A stretch of 64,000 nucleotides of DNA from Pisaster brevispinus (taxonomy: Eukaryota > Echinodermata > Asteroidea > Forcipulatida > Asteriidae). Position numbers and translations under genes: made by a program. The notes under the pieces are model-generated. The model did not search any database, was not told where the DNA came from, and was given only the letters and a program-made list of their open reading frames with translations. Positions within the stretch are counted from its first letter, which is position 1, and every line of letters begins with the position of its first letter. The stretch spans positions 3,874,501 through 3,938,500 of the forward strand of contig JAMKCF010000016.1 in the NCBI GenBank assembly GCA_023634235.1, given 5' to 3'. Below, piece by piece: positions 43,601-53,991 of this stretch.

Positions 43601-46600
43601 GTATACAAGCAATATTTCAAGAAGGACTTTGCATATCAACTCCAAACTTGGTGTGTGGATATTTCTTGGGGTTCCCCACAAGCCTATTGTTTTTGAACCC
43701 CCTTGTCAAATGTCAAAGTCATTATTGCTGAAACAAAAGAAATGTTGTCCAAGCTATAACTCAAGATCAAGATTGATCTCAACAGGGCATTTGTGGTTGT
43801 CAACACACCATTCTTGTAAATTGTTTCCCCTCATGTTTTGGGCTGAGGTGTGTTATTAAACCCATATGGACTTGCATGATTATTTCGGTCACTAGTGCCT
43901 GTCTATCCCCCCTCAGACCAGTGAGCGACAAGGAAGAGGATCCTACTCCTAAGACTCTCTTCTGGTCACCCACGCTCTCTCGGGGGGCATAGATGTGCAC
44001 TAGTGACCTCATTGCCAGTCCATTTGTGTATAAAGGCCCTTTCACACCAGCACCAGTAACAAAGGTCCTCGTTAATGAGTGCCAGTTGGCTGTCACTATT
44101 TTCGGTTGTGATTATTTTATAAGCGTTCACATGACTTCTTAGCACACAAATTATTCATTCATTGAACATTCATTCACTGAATATTCTCTTCTTCTAGTGA
44201 AACATTCTGTGCATGAGAATAATAATATTGTCATAGCAAAGGTCCTTGGCTATGGCGCAGTAGTCATTTCACACTATATATTGTGTTGATTTTAATATGG
44301 TTGCTATTTTTTGGAGGTCTAGATCTCTGTTAAAAATAACAAGAGTCCTTGGTTGTTATTTAACAAGGATAACTTTCTCACGACCGGAATTTTTTATTTG
44401 TTTTACATTGATGTGATTTTAGTCGAGGTCTCTCATTAAAAGTTGTCGGTGTAAAAGGGCCTGATTACAATGTTTTGGCACTGAAATTTGCTGAAGTGGT
44501 ATAATTGGAAATAATAATACAAAATTGTCTTTTTTTAAATTTCAGCTCACTGAAGTCTATGATCTATCCAAACTTCTTCAGTTTCCTCCGAGACACCATG
44601 AAGCGGTCCGCTAACCGTCACATGACTCTTGTCGAGATCGAGTTCCACACAGAGAAGTGGGAGCAGGAACCTGTGAGCGCCCTCAACGTCTGGTTTACTC
44701 TCATGCTCTCATGGTCAAAGGTCATCAGCAGCATGCTGAAGTTCCTGATCGGGGAGTTGCCGAGCATGCCGATCAAAGCCCCCATGTTGGAGCAGAATGA
44801 AGATAGTAAAACCTGGGGATGGATAGGTATGTATTTGGGTCAAATTTTCGCGCCCCTGCGTGCTATTTTATAAATCTTTGATTTTGGGGTTTCTTTGAAA
44901 ATATCGTTGTCTTGATAAAACCCTGACTTGACAAAGGAAAGACAACAAAAGGTTCTCGTAATTAGCTCCAGGATTTTTCGTTTTCTAGTGAGAAAACAGG
45001 TATGTGTTCATCATGATCTGCAGAACCTCGACCGCAAGCCACGGCCGATAATCTGCCATGGTGTTCTGGAATCCCAGAATGCTCAGACTTACCTCAAATT
45101 GAGCCAAACACATTGATAAACAATGACGGCAGCCTGTCTAGTCTTGTATGCCACATTAATAACAAAAGGACAAAGGTCTAAAATCAGGGATTACACAATA
45201 ACCCTCAAGAAAAAGGGAGATTTTGAGCATAAGTTCAAGTACCTTCTGACCCTCTTTGTACTCGGGTAACGGAGTGTAGTAAGGTAGGTGCTTACTGTTC
45301 ACACTACGCAATGGAATAGCCAGGTGGATATTTTTGTCAGCTGCCCGACTGACTGTGATTAGCTTCTTTTTGTGCTGAAGCATTTCTATGAAATTGAGCC
45401 CTGTTTTCCTCTCTCATTTAATCATCATTTGTTGCTTTGTTACCAGGGGAGGGAAGGGATTCAGATGAACAGCTCACCACCCTGTTCAAGCAATGGTTGA
45501 CTGCAGTTATGGAAGATAAACCTACACCCCCTGAAACGGAATGTCACTCAAGCCCGACAGTACCAAGTCCTATTAAAGTGTGAGTGTTGCAAGTCAGGAA
45601 TTTCATGATGTCATGAATTAAGCCCCGCCCATCTATTGTTATTAATATTATTCATGGTTTATTAAAATTTGAACTTGTTGCCAGAGGCAAAATTGCATCG
45701 AATTGTACATAAAAATGATTTTAAAATGGTATTAATGGCAAATTCAAGGCAAAACAGGAGAACTACATTAAAATGAACACATTCAAATTGATCATCAGGC
45801 TAGTGAATTGTGCTACACACTAAAACATAAACATTAAGAAATCTCCCAAAAGAAGAATTTGCATTGTTCCTCCAAGTTTGAAGGCAGTGCCACATGAGGC
45901 AATTTACAGGCAACCAGTTTCAGGCAATCTCCAATGAGAAAATTCATTCACATTTCAGTTTTCTCATTATTTACTTGGGGATAGTGAGTTACAGCTAAAG
46001 TTATGTATAATGTGCTACCGATGTGCTCCATGTTCGTACAGTGCAGTTGTTTGCCTCCAAGTTGCCTTAACAAGTGCCCTCTGTGACATGGTCTTTAAAA
46101 CAATACTAAAGATCATTAACTCTTAAGAGACCATTCATTTCTGTGTAATTGTCACCAAACGCCCGGAAGTTGCTAATCTTGTTGAGTTTTTCGCCCTGTT
46201 TCAGAAAAAAAATGTCAGGAAAATTAATATGAAATTGCAAAACATGATCTTGCTTTAAAAATGTAGATTCTACGTTAACATGAAAAACGTTTTAAAATGT
46301 CAACTCGGTCAGATACCTTTTCTTTGACCCTGTTGTTTGAGTGGGAGTGGGTCAGATCTTGTGGCAGTTTGCGGCAGTTAGCGGCCACTGTGGCCATTTT
46401 GGTTCGAGCCCCTTGTGGGCATTATGGTCCCTGAACATGCTGAAGGGTTAAGTTAAAAAGTTACTAAAAGCAGATACATATTGCACAAGAGAGAATGCAC
46501 AAGGACTAACAAACATATGTAGCCACACTCAATCTAGCCATATAGACGAAAGACAAAAATAAACAAAGTTTTGAACTTACTTTCATCTTTTATAAATTGC

Positions 46601-49600
46601 ATTTTACAACACATTACCCATTGGGACAAACAAGTGAAGATGGGGCGCAGCTGGCAATTTCATTCTACCACTTCTAGAAATGACATGACCAGTAAGTTCA
46701 GCGAGAAGTGGGTTGTTATTATTCAGCGGTCACATTTTTAAAAAGCCGATTGCATCAAAAAAGACTGTGCATGTCTCATGCATATTCATACTTTTTTCCT
46801 TTTTTTACGGAGGACGGATAGACGCAAATAACTTAAGTGAATTAACAGTTTTTTACTTGAATATTTCTTGAACAGACGGACGGACTATGTTGTAAGGCCG
46901 AGCACAGCTGAAGAGAAAGCTTTATTTAGGGCACAGGTGAGTAATTCAATTATATTTAATTTAATTGTACATTTATTCGTACGCATTTATGTGCTACACA
47001 TTGCCATGGTCAGGTGGTTAGACTGCAGGACTTACAATCACAAGGTTGTAGGTTGGAATACTACCTAGCTAACCACTGATTTCACAGTGACTTGAATGTT
47101 AGTCTTGTTGTCTAGTCACTGAATCACAATTTACTGATTTGTGCATTGACTCTTAATCATAGACGTTAAACCATCGGTTGTATGAGAGAGATTGGCTGTT
47201 GCCAGCTTGGTGTTTATATTCCCTTGTGGGAGCTTTGCTGAGTTTCCTCGTTGGGAAGATCATCTCAACAAACAAACAAACAAACACAAATTTACAACTA
47301 AGCATTGTAACTAGAAAAACAACATGGACGAAAGGTAATGGATAAGTCAAGTCTTAGTGGCTTGCCTGTGAAGAAGGAATGTATTTTATTCATCGCTAAT
47401 TTAACACTTTTGAAACGCTACCACATGATCCGGTTTCGACCAATCAAAATGCATAAGCTCTCCGAGTTATTTTGGAATGCCTTTTTCTTGTCTTAACTTG
47501 ATGGTGTTTCAGACAAAACTATGGGACATTAAGCTGTAGTTTCCGTGTACTAGGATTGGTAGTGCACGCAAAAGAACCTGGAACACTTATTGTAGGGGTT
47601 AACCCCGGTGTTTCTGGTTCACATAGCAAGCACCCTTGTTTACAGGTTTCGTCATGCTTGGGAGCTACAATGATTATGTACACATATGAGACATCCTTGG
47701 TTTCATTACTAGAAATATATATCAATAATAATCAGTACTGGAAGTTCATCATTGAGAGGGTAAGGCCATTTTCATTTTGTAAATGGCACTTTTATTTGAA
47801 ACTCTTAAAGTCTAATGTAATTTTTGAAGGGACACCAAGGCCAAGACCAGGGGAAAGAGAGGCCTGTGTAATTCCTGGCCAGTATGATACTCTGTGTTTA
47901 ATTTTGTGATCTCTACAACACACAGGAGCATGAGCGATATGAACAACCTCACAAAGCCTTCACTTATCACATCCATGGGTACCAGTCGGTAGTGGGACCA
48001 GTCAAAGGCGTGTACAGTAGAGAAGCATCGCTAAACAAGGCGAGAGAACACTCCCTACTGGTGTCTGATAGACCCCCATATGTTACCATTCTTTCTCTGG
48101 GTAAGTTAAAGGACCAGGGGTCACCATAGGGTCATCGTTTGGATTTTGTCAATGTGTTGCTGATTTGTAGACAAAATTACGAAAGCAACAATAAAAGTCA
48201 CCTGTGAAAGTTTCAGCTGAGTACAGTGCCTACTTGTTGAGAAAACAGGAAAAGTCTGTACTATATTTTCATCAAGAATGTGAGGTGACAGTGGTTACCA
48301 ACCGCATCTCTAGCCAAGTCATTCAGAAACAGACACCATGGAAATTTGTATTTAAGAAAACCAAAGGGCCCACTTACTTGCAGGCAGTTCTTGCACATAT
48401 TATGAGTAGATAAGTGACGCAAAATAGTGGATGAGAGTTCAGACTTGCAAATTTCGGAATAGTTATGAACTAAAACTTTGCTAAAATTTTTGCTGACGTT
48501 TTTCTGCTAAAGTTAGCTAAAAAAATTGCTTTCTGGTTAAGAGATCTATGAAAATGAGCAAGTACAGAACTTGTAAACGTCTGGTTGTGCCATTCTTTGA
48601 GAAGGCCCTTTTTGTCTGTCTCATTTTTATGTGCATGTGTATTGAGGTCCTATCAGGTTTCCAGACCAATTTATTGAGTACTGTTTTTTGTTCTCACAAA
48701 CATTTAGTACGAGATGCAGTTGCGAGACTTCCCAACGGAGAAGGTACCCGCTCAGAGGTATGCGAGCTGCTGAAGGACTCTAAATTCCTCGCTGACGCAA
48801 CGGACAACCAAATCAACACGGTAGTCAGCGGTGCTCTGGACAGGCTGCACTATGAGAAGGACCCCTGCGTCAAATATGACGGGAACCGCAAACTGTGGAT
48901 ATATCTGCATCGAAATAGGATCGAGGAAGAGTTTGGTGAGTTATGTGCAGTAGAAAAGGCCAGGTCTGGAACTTACAAACAAATCAATGTCAGTGCACCA
49001 TGGTTGTATCTCACATTTTTGGTGAGATTGAATCTGAATATTCAAAAAGGTGCTTTATGTTTGTCTAAATGAAGTGTAAAAAATATAGTTTTGTCCTAAA
49101 AGCAATTAAAAAGATACAGGCCATTAACAATAAATGACGCCATTTATGTGTTCCGGGCAACAAAGTCGTATCTCGTACGTATGACCTTGTTGCACTGAGA
49201 AATATGAAGTTATTCCACTCTGATTGCACGCGATGCAGGTTTGTGCAACAAAGTTGTATCTCCAAGGTATGACCTTTTGCCCAGCCTAAAACTGCATGCA
49301 ACAAAGTCGTATCTACAATGTTCATGGTAATTAAGGTATAAAACTTGTTTTAAAGGCAACTAAATGTGGACGTAACTTGTAATGGTTTCATTTTAAATGT
49401 CTACGTAATTCCTTTGTAAAAGTGGACTTTTCTTAAACAACTAGTGATTGTTTGAAAAGTCCCCAAACCTTAAAAAAGGGATTTATGCAAAACAACCGAT
49501 AGTGGAGTTACTACCTTGTTGCACTAACGCTGCGAAAAGTGACGTACAGAGTATGCAAAGCTCCTGAATGGTAACATGTGAGAGGTTCTGGGTCTAGAAT

Positions 49601-52600
49601 GAGAGGGTAGCCAGGCCTGCCGGTTATTTTCAGGAAATCACACTTTTCAAATTTCTTCCGGGATACTTTACCGTGGTGGCGTAAGTGCAGAAGTCAGTAG
49701 AAAACACTGTAATGCAATCCCATTCATTTAATACTATATTCTTGTTTTGATGGGGTTTGTGTTCATAGAGCGACTTCACCTTGAGCAAGCTGTGTCTGTG
49801 AAAGCCAAACGCACCATACAGAAGCAGCCTAAACCAGTTCAAAAAACAGTGAGTACTGACTTCATTTACAGGCATGAATTGATTGGAAACACAGGTGTTT
49901 GAAACCTTTGTCTCAACCTTGGTCATTCAAAAAGGCACTAGGCAATGATTGAAGAGGGGCTGCAAGGGCAAATTCAGTTTTGTGACTCAATCATTTTCCA
50001 ATAGAGTCTGTATGAAAATGGGGGAAAAGTTTACAGGGCTCTAACTGCAGGTACAGGTAAAAACGATGTAAACTGCCATTATAATTGATACCCTTCAAGT
50101 GCAATTTTTATCTAAATTCTAAAACGATTGATGACGTCACACTTCAAACATATGGTCTGTAAATTCGGAGAACTTTTAGTCCATCCCTGAGTTTTGATGA
50201 TATTCAATCAAAATGGCATTGAATTTGACCTTTTAACTTGCGCAGAAGTTCCTCTTTTGAATGTACACACCAATTTGTTTTTGTTGTCCGATGACATCAT
50301 GTTTCAAATTTCGTTCTAAAGGAGTATCAAATAAAATGGCATTTACACCATTTTAACATGAGGTTAGAGACTCAGAATTGGAGCCCATCTTTAAAGTAAT
50401 TGTCACAACAAGCCCAAAAGAGAAAGTATTGTCTGATGTTTGACTTTCTTGCAGTTGAATTTTGTTAGAACACAGCTAAAGAATTGCGTAACTTCATTTT
50501 CATTTCGGCTAGTTTTATTAGTCATCCTTAGAATGAAAATCCACCTGGTGGCGCTGTTTACTGTTCCATCCACTATGTGGTTTGTCCTCCCCTCTGTGGG
50601 GCTTGGGGTATCAGGGGGTCCCAAGATGTGACAGTTCGTATCCTCCTTCATCTCTGGTCATAGCTGATCATCATTTCCTTGTCTATGTACTGTCCTGTAT
50701 TCAGAATCTAAACTTTAAAACACTTGCTGTCGTAAACTTTTCTCAGTTCATTACTTGGTTGTTGACCATGGCATGTTCTGTCATGGCCGATTTGATCTCT
50801 TTTCCTGCTGTTGCTGTTTTTCTCGCCCTCGTCATTGTTCCAGATGTTAACTTTTCCACGTCAGTGTTATGTTTGTCGCAGTAAACAGTTAACAGCACCA
50901 CCAACCACCAGCCTCGTTCTGAGAATGACTAGTGAAAAAAGTTGAAACATAAACAAAAAAGTACTGTATGTACTTTTTTTGGCTGTATTCTAGGAAACTT
51001 CTTTGAAAGTTAAAATTTTGACCAGCCTGATGAACTTCCTTGATGATGTTTGACTGTCGTTTGTGGTTTCCAGAAACAGGTGATCAGGGATATGCAAGTG
51101 ATGCATCAGACTGTCCGCCCTCCATCTGCCATGAGCGACACCAGCAATGATAGCATCATCAGCGTTGGTATGGGTCTTGAGACTCCAAGCCCAACACGTT
51201 CCCCAGGGAGCACCTCTATCAGTCCACACAGCGTTGCCAAGAGTCCTGCTTCGTCAGCTTCTCAGAGCTCTGGCAGCAGCCTTCCAGGGGTCAAAGTGTG
51301 TCATCGGGCTAAACTGAGCACATTCCAGCCTCAGCTACACGGGAACATAGCCGCTCCGATGACAATTTCAGGAGTGCATGCATATCCCTCGCAGGTCCAA
51401 GCGCTTCTCACTCATGCAGCTATGCCGAGCATGCTGGTCCCTTCTTCCATCTCCTGCACCGAGGCAGGAGCGTCGCAAAGTGGAAATTCATTGATCCGGG
51501 CACAGTTGCTCGCTCCGCGGGGTATTGTGGCGCAGCTAAGTGGACATCAAGTTGAAGTATCTGCTCAGATGTGCAACCCAACAAGTAGTATTTGCACTCC
51601 CCAACTGTCTACCATGCCCTTATCATCCCTTATGACAAGCCAGCTGACAACCCAGGCAGCACAAACAGATGCCCATGGAAGGAAGGATTCATTAGTGGTT
51701 ACTAAAGAAGGCTTGGCACATACAAGCAGTAAACCAATAACCTTGACCCTTACTGGAGCCAAAGCACCTGGCAAGTCCAAGACCCCACCCTCTAGTACTA
51801 TTCCCGCTGCTTTGGCCTTCCATTCAGGATCCCTCTCAAAGCCAGGAACAGTTCCTGTCAATGTAACTCTTACATTGAAGGGGGCTTCAGAGGAGGCTAA
51901 AGGTAGTGGAAGGGGTCATGGGGGAAAGGCGAAACTTCCAACAGTTGGTGGTCTTTTAGCTGGACTTGGGATGCCACTTGAGAGCTCTTCATCACGGGGA
52001 CCGAAGAAAGCTTCTTCTGGATTGTCAAGATCTAAATCTCCCTCACGTGCTGCAGACACAAAGTCAATGAGTCCAGGCTCCTCCAGGTCTGCTCACTCGG
52101 CAGCCTCCAAGAAACGATCTCAGCAAAAGACAGATGCAGTCACACAAGATCACATCATTACGTTTCACCAGGTCACTTCATCATCCTTGGTTCAACCTCA
52201 GCAAGCATCTCTTCTGACGTCCCCGTTAATCCTAGCTAGTGCTGCAGCTGGTGTCCAGCCCACTATGTCCGGATTAGTGTTTCAACCTCAAGTAGCTTCT
52301 CAAGCACAGCTCACAACAGCCTCAAGTAAGAAGACCCCACCTATGTTAACTGCCACTCAGGCTTCTGCAATTCGCACTCTGACCTCACTAGCTTCTCAAA
52401 GGAAGCTGAAAGAGGTACCTAGTACGAGTGTGGTCAGTACAGCTTCTGGTAGCTTTGGCTCCTCACATGCAGAACTACCATCCATACCAATGTCTTTACT
52501 GATGTCCACTGGACCTCACAGTGTAACCACGGGCCACGGTCTAAAAGCGGTGTCAGTAGTGGGATCCCATGGGAGAACTCTTCCAAAAGGAGCCATTCCA

Positions 52601-52894
52601 GTTATGACCAACCCACTGCTGTCAGCGGGAATTCCAGCCAACCTTGCCCCGGGGAAAGGTGTCATTCTTCAGGTACCAATAGGTTCCAAGCTTGTGTCTG
52701 CCATTCCATCCACATCGTTGTCATTAAACAAGCAGAGGACCACCACTCCTGTCACTGTGACTGCCTCAACATTAACCTCTCAAATGACAGCAGCAGTGAC
52801 CCAAGGTGGGAGTTCAGCTTCTAAGAACCAACCTGGAACATCCACTGAAGCTTCTCGTGCAGTTAAGACACATGTGGACGACGACAAGAATTAA
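34656..52894 (+). CDS. NFRKB: Nuclear factor related to kappa-B-binding protein, INO80 subunit (18 coding exons, 1464 aa)
   Basis: Subunit of the INO80 chromatin-remodelling complex; in vertebrates its DEUBAD domain binds and restrains the deubiquitinase UCHL5. Exons: 34,656-34,926; 35,202-35,428; 36,369-36,502; 37,162-37,357; 38,709-38,824; 39,583-39,613; 40,660-40,708; 41,502-41,639; 41,970-42,091; 42,623-42,716; 43,266-43,503; 44,546-44,826; 45,447-45,579; 46,876-46,936; 47,926-48,100; 48,708-48,935; 49,769-49,848; 51,074-52,894. The frame closes throughout. DEUBAD is at about 155-275 (FHEVVSMDTW, LFAGENFKFGNP). A basic AT-hook-like KKRKKGRPPK lies at 481-490, then a winged-helix-like segment at about 540-635. 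The family-diagnostic FTYHIHGYQSVVGPVKGVYS and LPNGEGTRSE lie at about 700-860. The last exon encodes 606 Ser/Thr/Ala/Gln-rich residues. One intron, after 43,503, is GC-AG. Human NFRKB is about 1300 aa. Confidence 0.95.
35480..35612 (+). repeat. Repeat fragment shared with 525-620
   Basis: ACTTTGGTAATGATCCTGAA, GAAAGCATCCTGTGAAATGA and TTTTGTCTGAAGTGCCCCTG; the last two phrases parallel the window start. It begins about 50 bases after an NFRKB donor. Confidence 0.55.
35668..35816 (+). repeat. 34-bp minisatellite, first block
   Basis: About four units of CCTAAGAGCTAAGTTTGACT / AGCCCAGTGGGCTT. It continues after an inserted element at 36,170-36,265. Confidence 0.85.
35817..36169. mobile_element. 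353-bp hAT-like miniature element splitting the minisatellite
   Basis: Left CAGTGTTGTCA; right, reverse complement, CAGTGTTATGAC. Flanking octamers are TTCCTAAG (35,809-35,816) and TTCCGAAG (36,170-36,177), an 8-bp target duplication with one change. The minisatellite resumes immediately after. Eight-base duplications with CAG-starting ends are typical of hAT elements. Confidence 0.75.
36170..36265 (+). repeat. 34-bp minisatellite, second block
   Basis: About three diverged units (AAGGCCAAGTTTAACTAGAC, AGAGCAAAGTTTGACTACCT, AAGAGCCAAGTTTGACTGGC), separated from the first block by the inserted element. Confidence 0.8.
37395..37830 (+). repeat. Dispersed repeat with TTTCTCAGATT
   Basis: AATTAATGGTCAAAAAAG, CGTTTCTCAGATTTCTGAGG, and GTGACTTTTATTGTATCTTT. 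It shares words with the 53,632 element at its left and with 525-960 at its right, so it may be a composite. Confidence 0.55.
37842..38076. mobile_element. 235-bp miniature element with about 57-bp inverted repeats
   Basis: CCTGGGCCCAATTTCATAGA, GCTGCTAAGCACAAAAATTT, GCTTAGCATGAAATTTC is repeated as its exact reverse complement at the right end; a second inner pair is ACAGGATTACCAACCAAAT / ATTTGGTTGGTAATCTTG. This is the cleanest palindromic element in the window. It lies in NFRKB intron after 37,357. Diverged relatives are at 9,535 and 11,889. Confidence 0.9.
38870..39360. mobile_element. Copy of the ATGCATTCAATATTTG transposon family
   Basis: TTTGATTGGTAGGACACACG, CCACGTGTCATCCATTATTT, CAGCGTCATTTCCAAAATAA and GTGTGGGCTGGACTAGTTTC parallel 30,630-30,900 in order. 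The termini are poorly kept. Confidence 0.6.
39400..40655. other. NFRKB intron around 39.6-40.6 kb: nothing else recognised
   Basis: Apart from the 31-base exon at 39,583-39,613 and the exon beginning at 40,660, I see no exon or clear repeat in this stretch. Confidence 0.4.
40858..41160 (+). mobile_element. tRNA-derived SINE, plus-strand copy
   Basis: Head: ATGGCCCAGTGGTCCAGGGC (A-box side) and GTGAGTTCGAATCCTGGTCA (B-box side). Body: GACACTTGCGTCCTTGAGCA and ACCCAGGATGTAATGGGTAA. It is the opposite orientation to the 25,655 copy and lies in an NFRKB intron. Confidence 0.8.
42095..42385. mobile_element. Copy of the ATGCATTCAATATTTG transposon family, beginning at an NFRKB donor
   Basis: TATTGGACACTTCGCAGCAC, TTGTGCATTGTCGCAGAATG and TAATCACTTGGTGAAATCTG match the 30,465 copy. 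It starts only a few bases after the donor at 42,092. Confidence 0.6.
42388..42480 (-). mobile_element. SINE tail fragment
   Basis: ATTATTATTATAATAATATT, AATAGTGGCTTCTCATATAG and CACTCAGTGATGCTCATGGC, the tail end of the 25,655-type SINE. The head is absent. Confidence 0.75.
43530..43765 (+). repeat. Direct repeat, period about 145 bp, beside the GC donor
   Basis: GGCCTATTGTTTTTGGGACC, CAAGGTCAAATGTCAGAGTC and ATTATGGCTAAAACAAAAGA (43,536-43,600) recur as AGCCTATTGTTTTTGAACCC, TTGTCAAATGTCAAAGTCAT, TATTGCTGAAACAAAAGAA (43,680-43,742). The repeat starts about 30 bases after the exon end at 43,503. Confidence 0.8.
43888..44006. mobile_element. Short palindromic element with GTCACTAGTGC ends
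   Basis: GGTCACTAGTGCCTGTCTAT on the left; GCACTAGTGACC at the right in reverse, with CCCCCC / GGGGGG inside. About 119 bases, no coding content. Confidence 0.6.
44034..44462. mobile_element. 429-bp element with AGGCCCTTTCACACC inverted repeats
   Basis: Left AGGCCCTTTCACACCAGCAC then TTAATGAG; right, reverse complement, AGGCCCTTTTACACCGACAA then TTAATGAG. The arms are about 40 bases with several changes. It ends about 80 bases before an NFRKB exon at 44,546. Confidence 0.7.
45171..45400. repeat. AAAGGTCTAGAATCAGGG repeat, copy 2
   Basis: Counterpart of 31,468-31,685. Its right end TTTCTATGAAATTGAGCCCT also matches the terminal repeat of the 37,842 element, suggesting the two families are related. 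Confidence 0.6.
45590..46870. other. NFRKB intron, mostly unassigned
   Basis: A weak inverted pair (GAGGCAATTTACAGGCAACC near 45,896; GTTTGCCTCCAAGTTGCCTT near 46,048) may mark a 200-bp element. Otherwise nothing supported. Confidence 0.35.
46998..47085 (+). mobile_element. tRNA-like SINE head
   Basis: ATGGTCAGGTGGTTAGACTG resembles an A-box region and GTTGTAGGTTGGAATACTAC a B-box region (one change from GGTTCGAATNC). It begins about 60 bases after an NFRKB donor. The acceptor stem does not pair convincingly, so it is not called a tRNA gene. Confidence 0.55.
47742..47881. mobile_element. CAGGCCTG palindromic miniature element, well-preserved copy
   Basis: TGGAAGTTCATCATTGAGAG and GGTAAGGCCATTTTCATTTT at the left, GAGGCCTGTGTAATTCCTGG at the right. 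It ends about 45 bases before the NFRKB exon at 47,926. Confidence 0.75.
48104..48410 (-). repeat. Dispersed repeat starting at an NFRKB donor
   Basis: GTCACCTGTGAAAGTTTCAG, CTGAGTACAGTGCCTACTTG and GAGAAAACAGG parallel 5,445-5,515. It starts within a few bases of the donor at 48,101. Confidence 0.55.
49155..49325 (+). repeat. Three-unit repeat of GCAACAAAGTCGTATCTC
   Basis: CAACAAAGTCGTATCTCGTA, CAACAAAGTTGTATCTCCAA and CAACAAAGTCGTATCTACAA, about 80-90 and 60 bases apart, each of the first two followed by GTATGACCTT. Confidence 0.7.
49855..51070. other. Last NFRKB intron
   Basis: A roughly 400-base region (about 49,970-50,390) with GATTGATGACGTCACACTTC and GATGACATCATGTTTCAAA in similar contexts suggests a repeat rich in TGACGTCA-like words. 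The rest, including open frames at 50,403-50,884, has no recognised homology. Confidence 0.35.
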
Positions 52895-53119
52895 AGATTT
52901 GTTTTATAAACAAAACAAAACCTTATAAAATATCACCAATTTAAGGAAACATGTAGGCTAGTGATTCTGTTCTCCTCGAATACGATGAGAATGTAACATG
53001 TTATGATTTAGGGTTCCCAAATATTTTTCTTTATTGATATTGAAGCTTGTTGATGATGGTTAATTAATCAATGCTTAAACCAGCACAGCACCCTGCTTCT
53101 TGGTCTGAATGCAACTTAA

Positions 53120-53480
53120 ACCCTTTTCATACAACCCACCTTTGATCTGTGTAATTGACGACCCATGTAAAAAGTTTTCTACACGGATTTAAACTGATCT
53201 GGAGATTTCTTTCACACTACACAATCTAACCCAGGGAAAAGTTAACCCAGTTCCATTGTAGCCACCAAGATTGGTAGGTTAACCAAGGTCCTGGGTAGGG
53301 TTAAATTTTCCCGGACTAAGCTAGTTTTGGGTTTGTTAATCCGGAGAATTTTTAGCCCTGAAAAGTCTAGTGTGAACACTCCACTTAATCCACTTAATCC
53401 GGAGAATCTGTGTTATATTTTTCCTTAACACAGACATTTTCCGGACTAAAGTGTAGTGTGAAAGGGGATTTAGGCTTACT
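53120..53480. mobile_element. Element with AACCCTTTTCAYAC-like ends downstream of NFRKB
   Basis: Left AAACCCTTTTCATACAACCC; right GTAGTGTGAAAGGGGATTTA. Inside are repeated CCGGAGAAT, TTTTCCGGACTAA and CACACTACAC words. The ends resemble those of the 44,034 element. It lies about 230 bases after the NFRKB stop and may fall in its 3' untranslated region. Confidence 0.55.
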
Positions 53481-53631
53481 TATTTCGCCGTGTCAGTGCA
53501 AAAACGTGGTACCTCAACTTTGCAAAAATGCTGAATCTCGAATGTGTAAGCATGTTGTATCCCACACTAAAACGTTTTGTGCAAAACGGTGGGTGTTAGC
53601 GTGTACTTGTTTAGTGTACATCCAGGCTATT

Positions 53632-53991
53632 TTAAAGGGTCTGTGTACGTTTGGTAATCACTCTTAAAATTAATGGCAATACAAACTTACTCGGTAGTAT
53701 AAAACATTTTGAGGATCATTTCAATTAGAAGTAATGTGGTTATGGAAAAAGATTTCACTTTTTATCTGACAAAATTTGAATCTGAGAAACGTTACTGTCA
53801 GTAACTTTTCTCAGATTGTGTATTCCGACGGATTTTTCTTCCTGCGTGGACATAACCGCTCCGGATTTTCGGTGATATCTCAAAAATATTACCACCTTTT
53901 GAAATGAAATTTTCACAGGTTAGTTTTATTGTATATAATAGGGTTAAAACATTCGAACGGTTCAAAAAACCAAAGGTATCGTTCCCTTTAA
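53632..53991 (+). mobile_element. T2/Kolobok-like element flanked by TTAA
   Basis: TTAAAGGGTCTGTGTACGTT at the left and GGTATCGTTCCCTTTAA at the right, so TTAA flanks an AGGG...CCCT pair. TTAAAGGRR ends with TTAA targets are known for T2-type (Kolobok) miniature elements. Inside are paired GAAACGTTACTGTCAG / AACTTTTCTCAGATT and CGCTCCGGATTTTCGGTGAT. Relatives at 27,698 and 54,880. Confidence 0.75.

Noticed and set aside
43504..43700. Extension of the NFRKB exon as one open frame past 43,503
   Set aside because: The frame stays open to 43,696 but falls into a direct repeat and is absent from the expected protein. The next exon joins only from the GC donor.
48548..48707. Upstream extension of the NFRKB exon at 48,708
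   Set aside because: Open frame continues upstream, but the acceptor CATTTAG at 48,701-48,707 and the match to the family (VRDAVARLPNGEG) fix the exon start.
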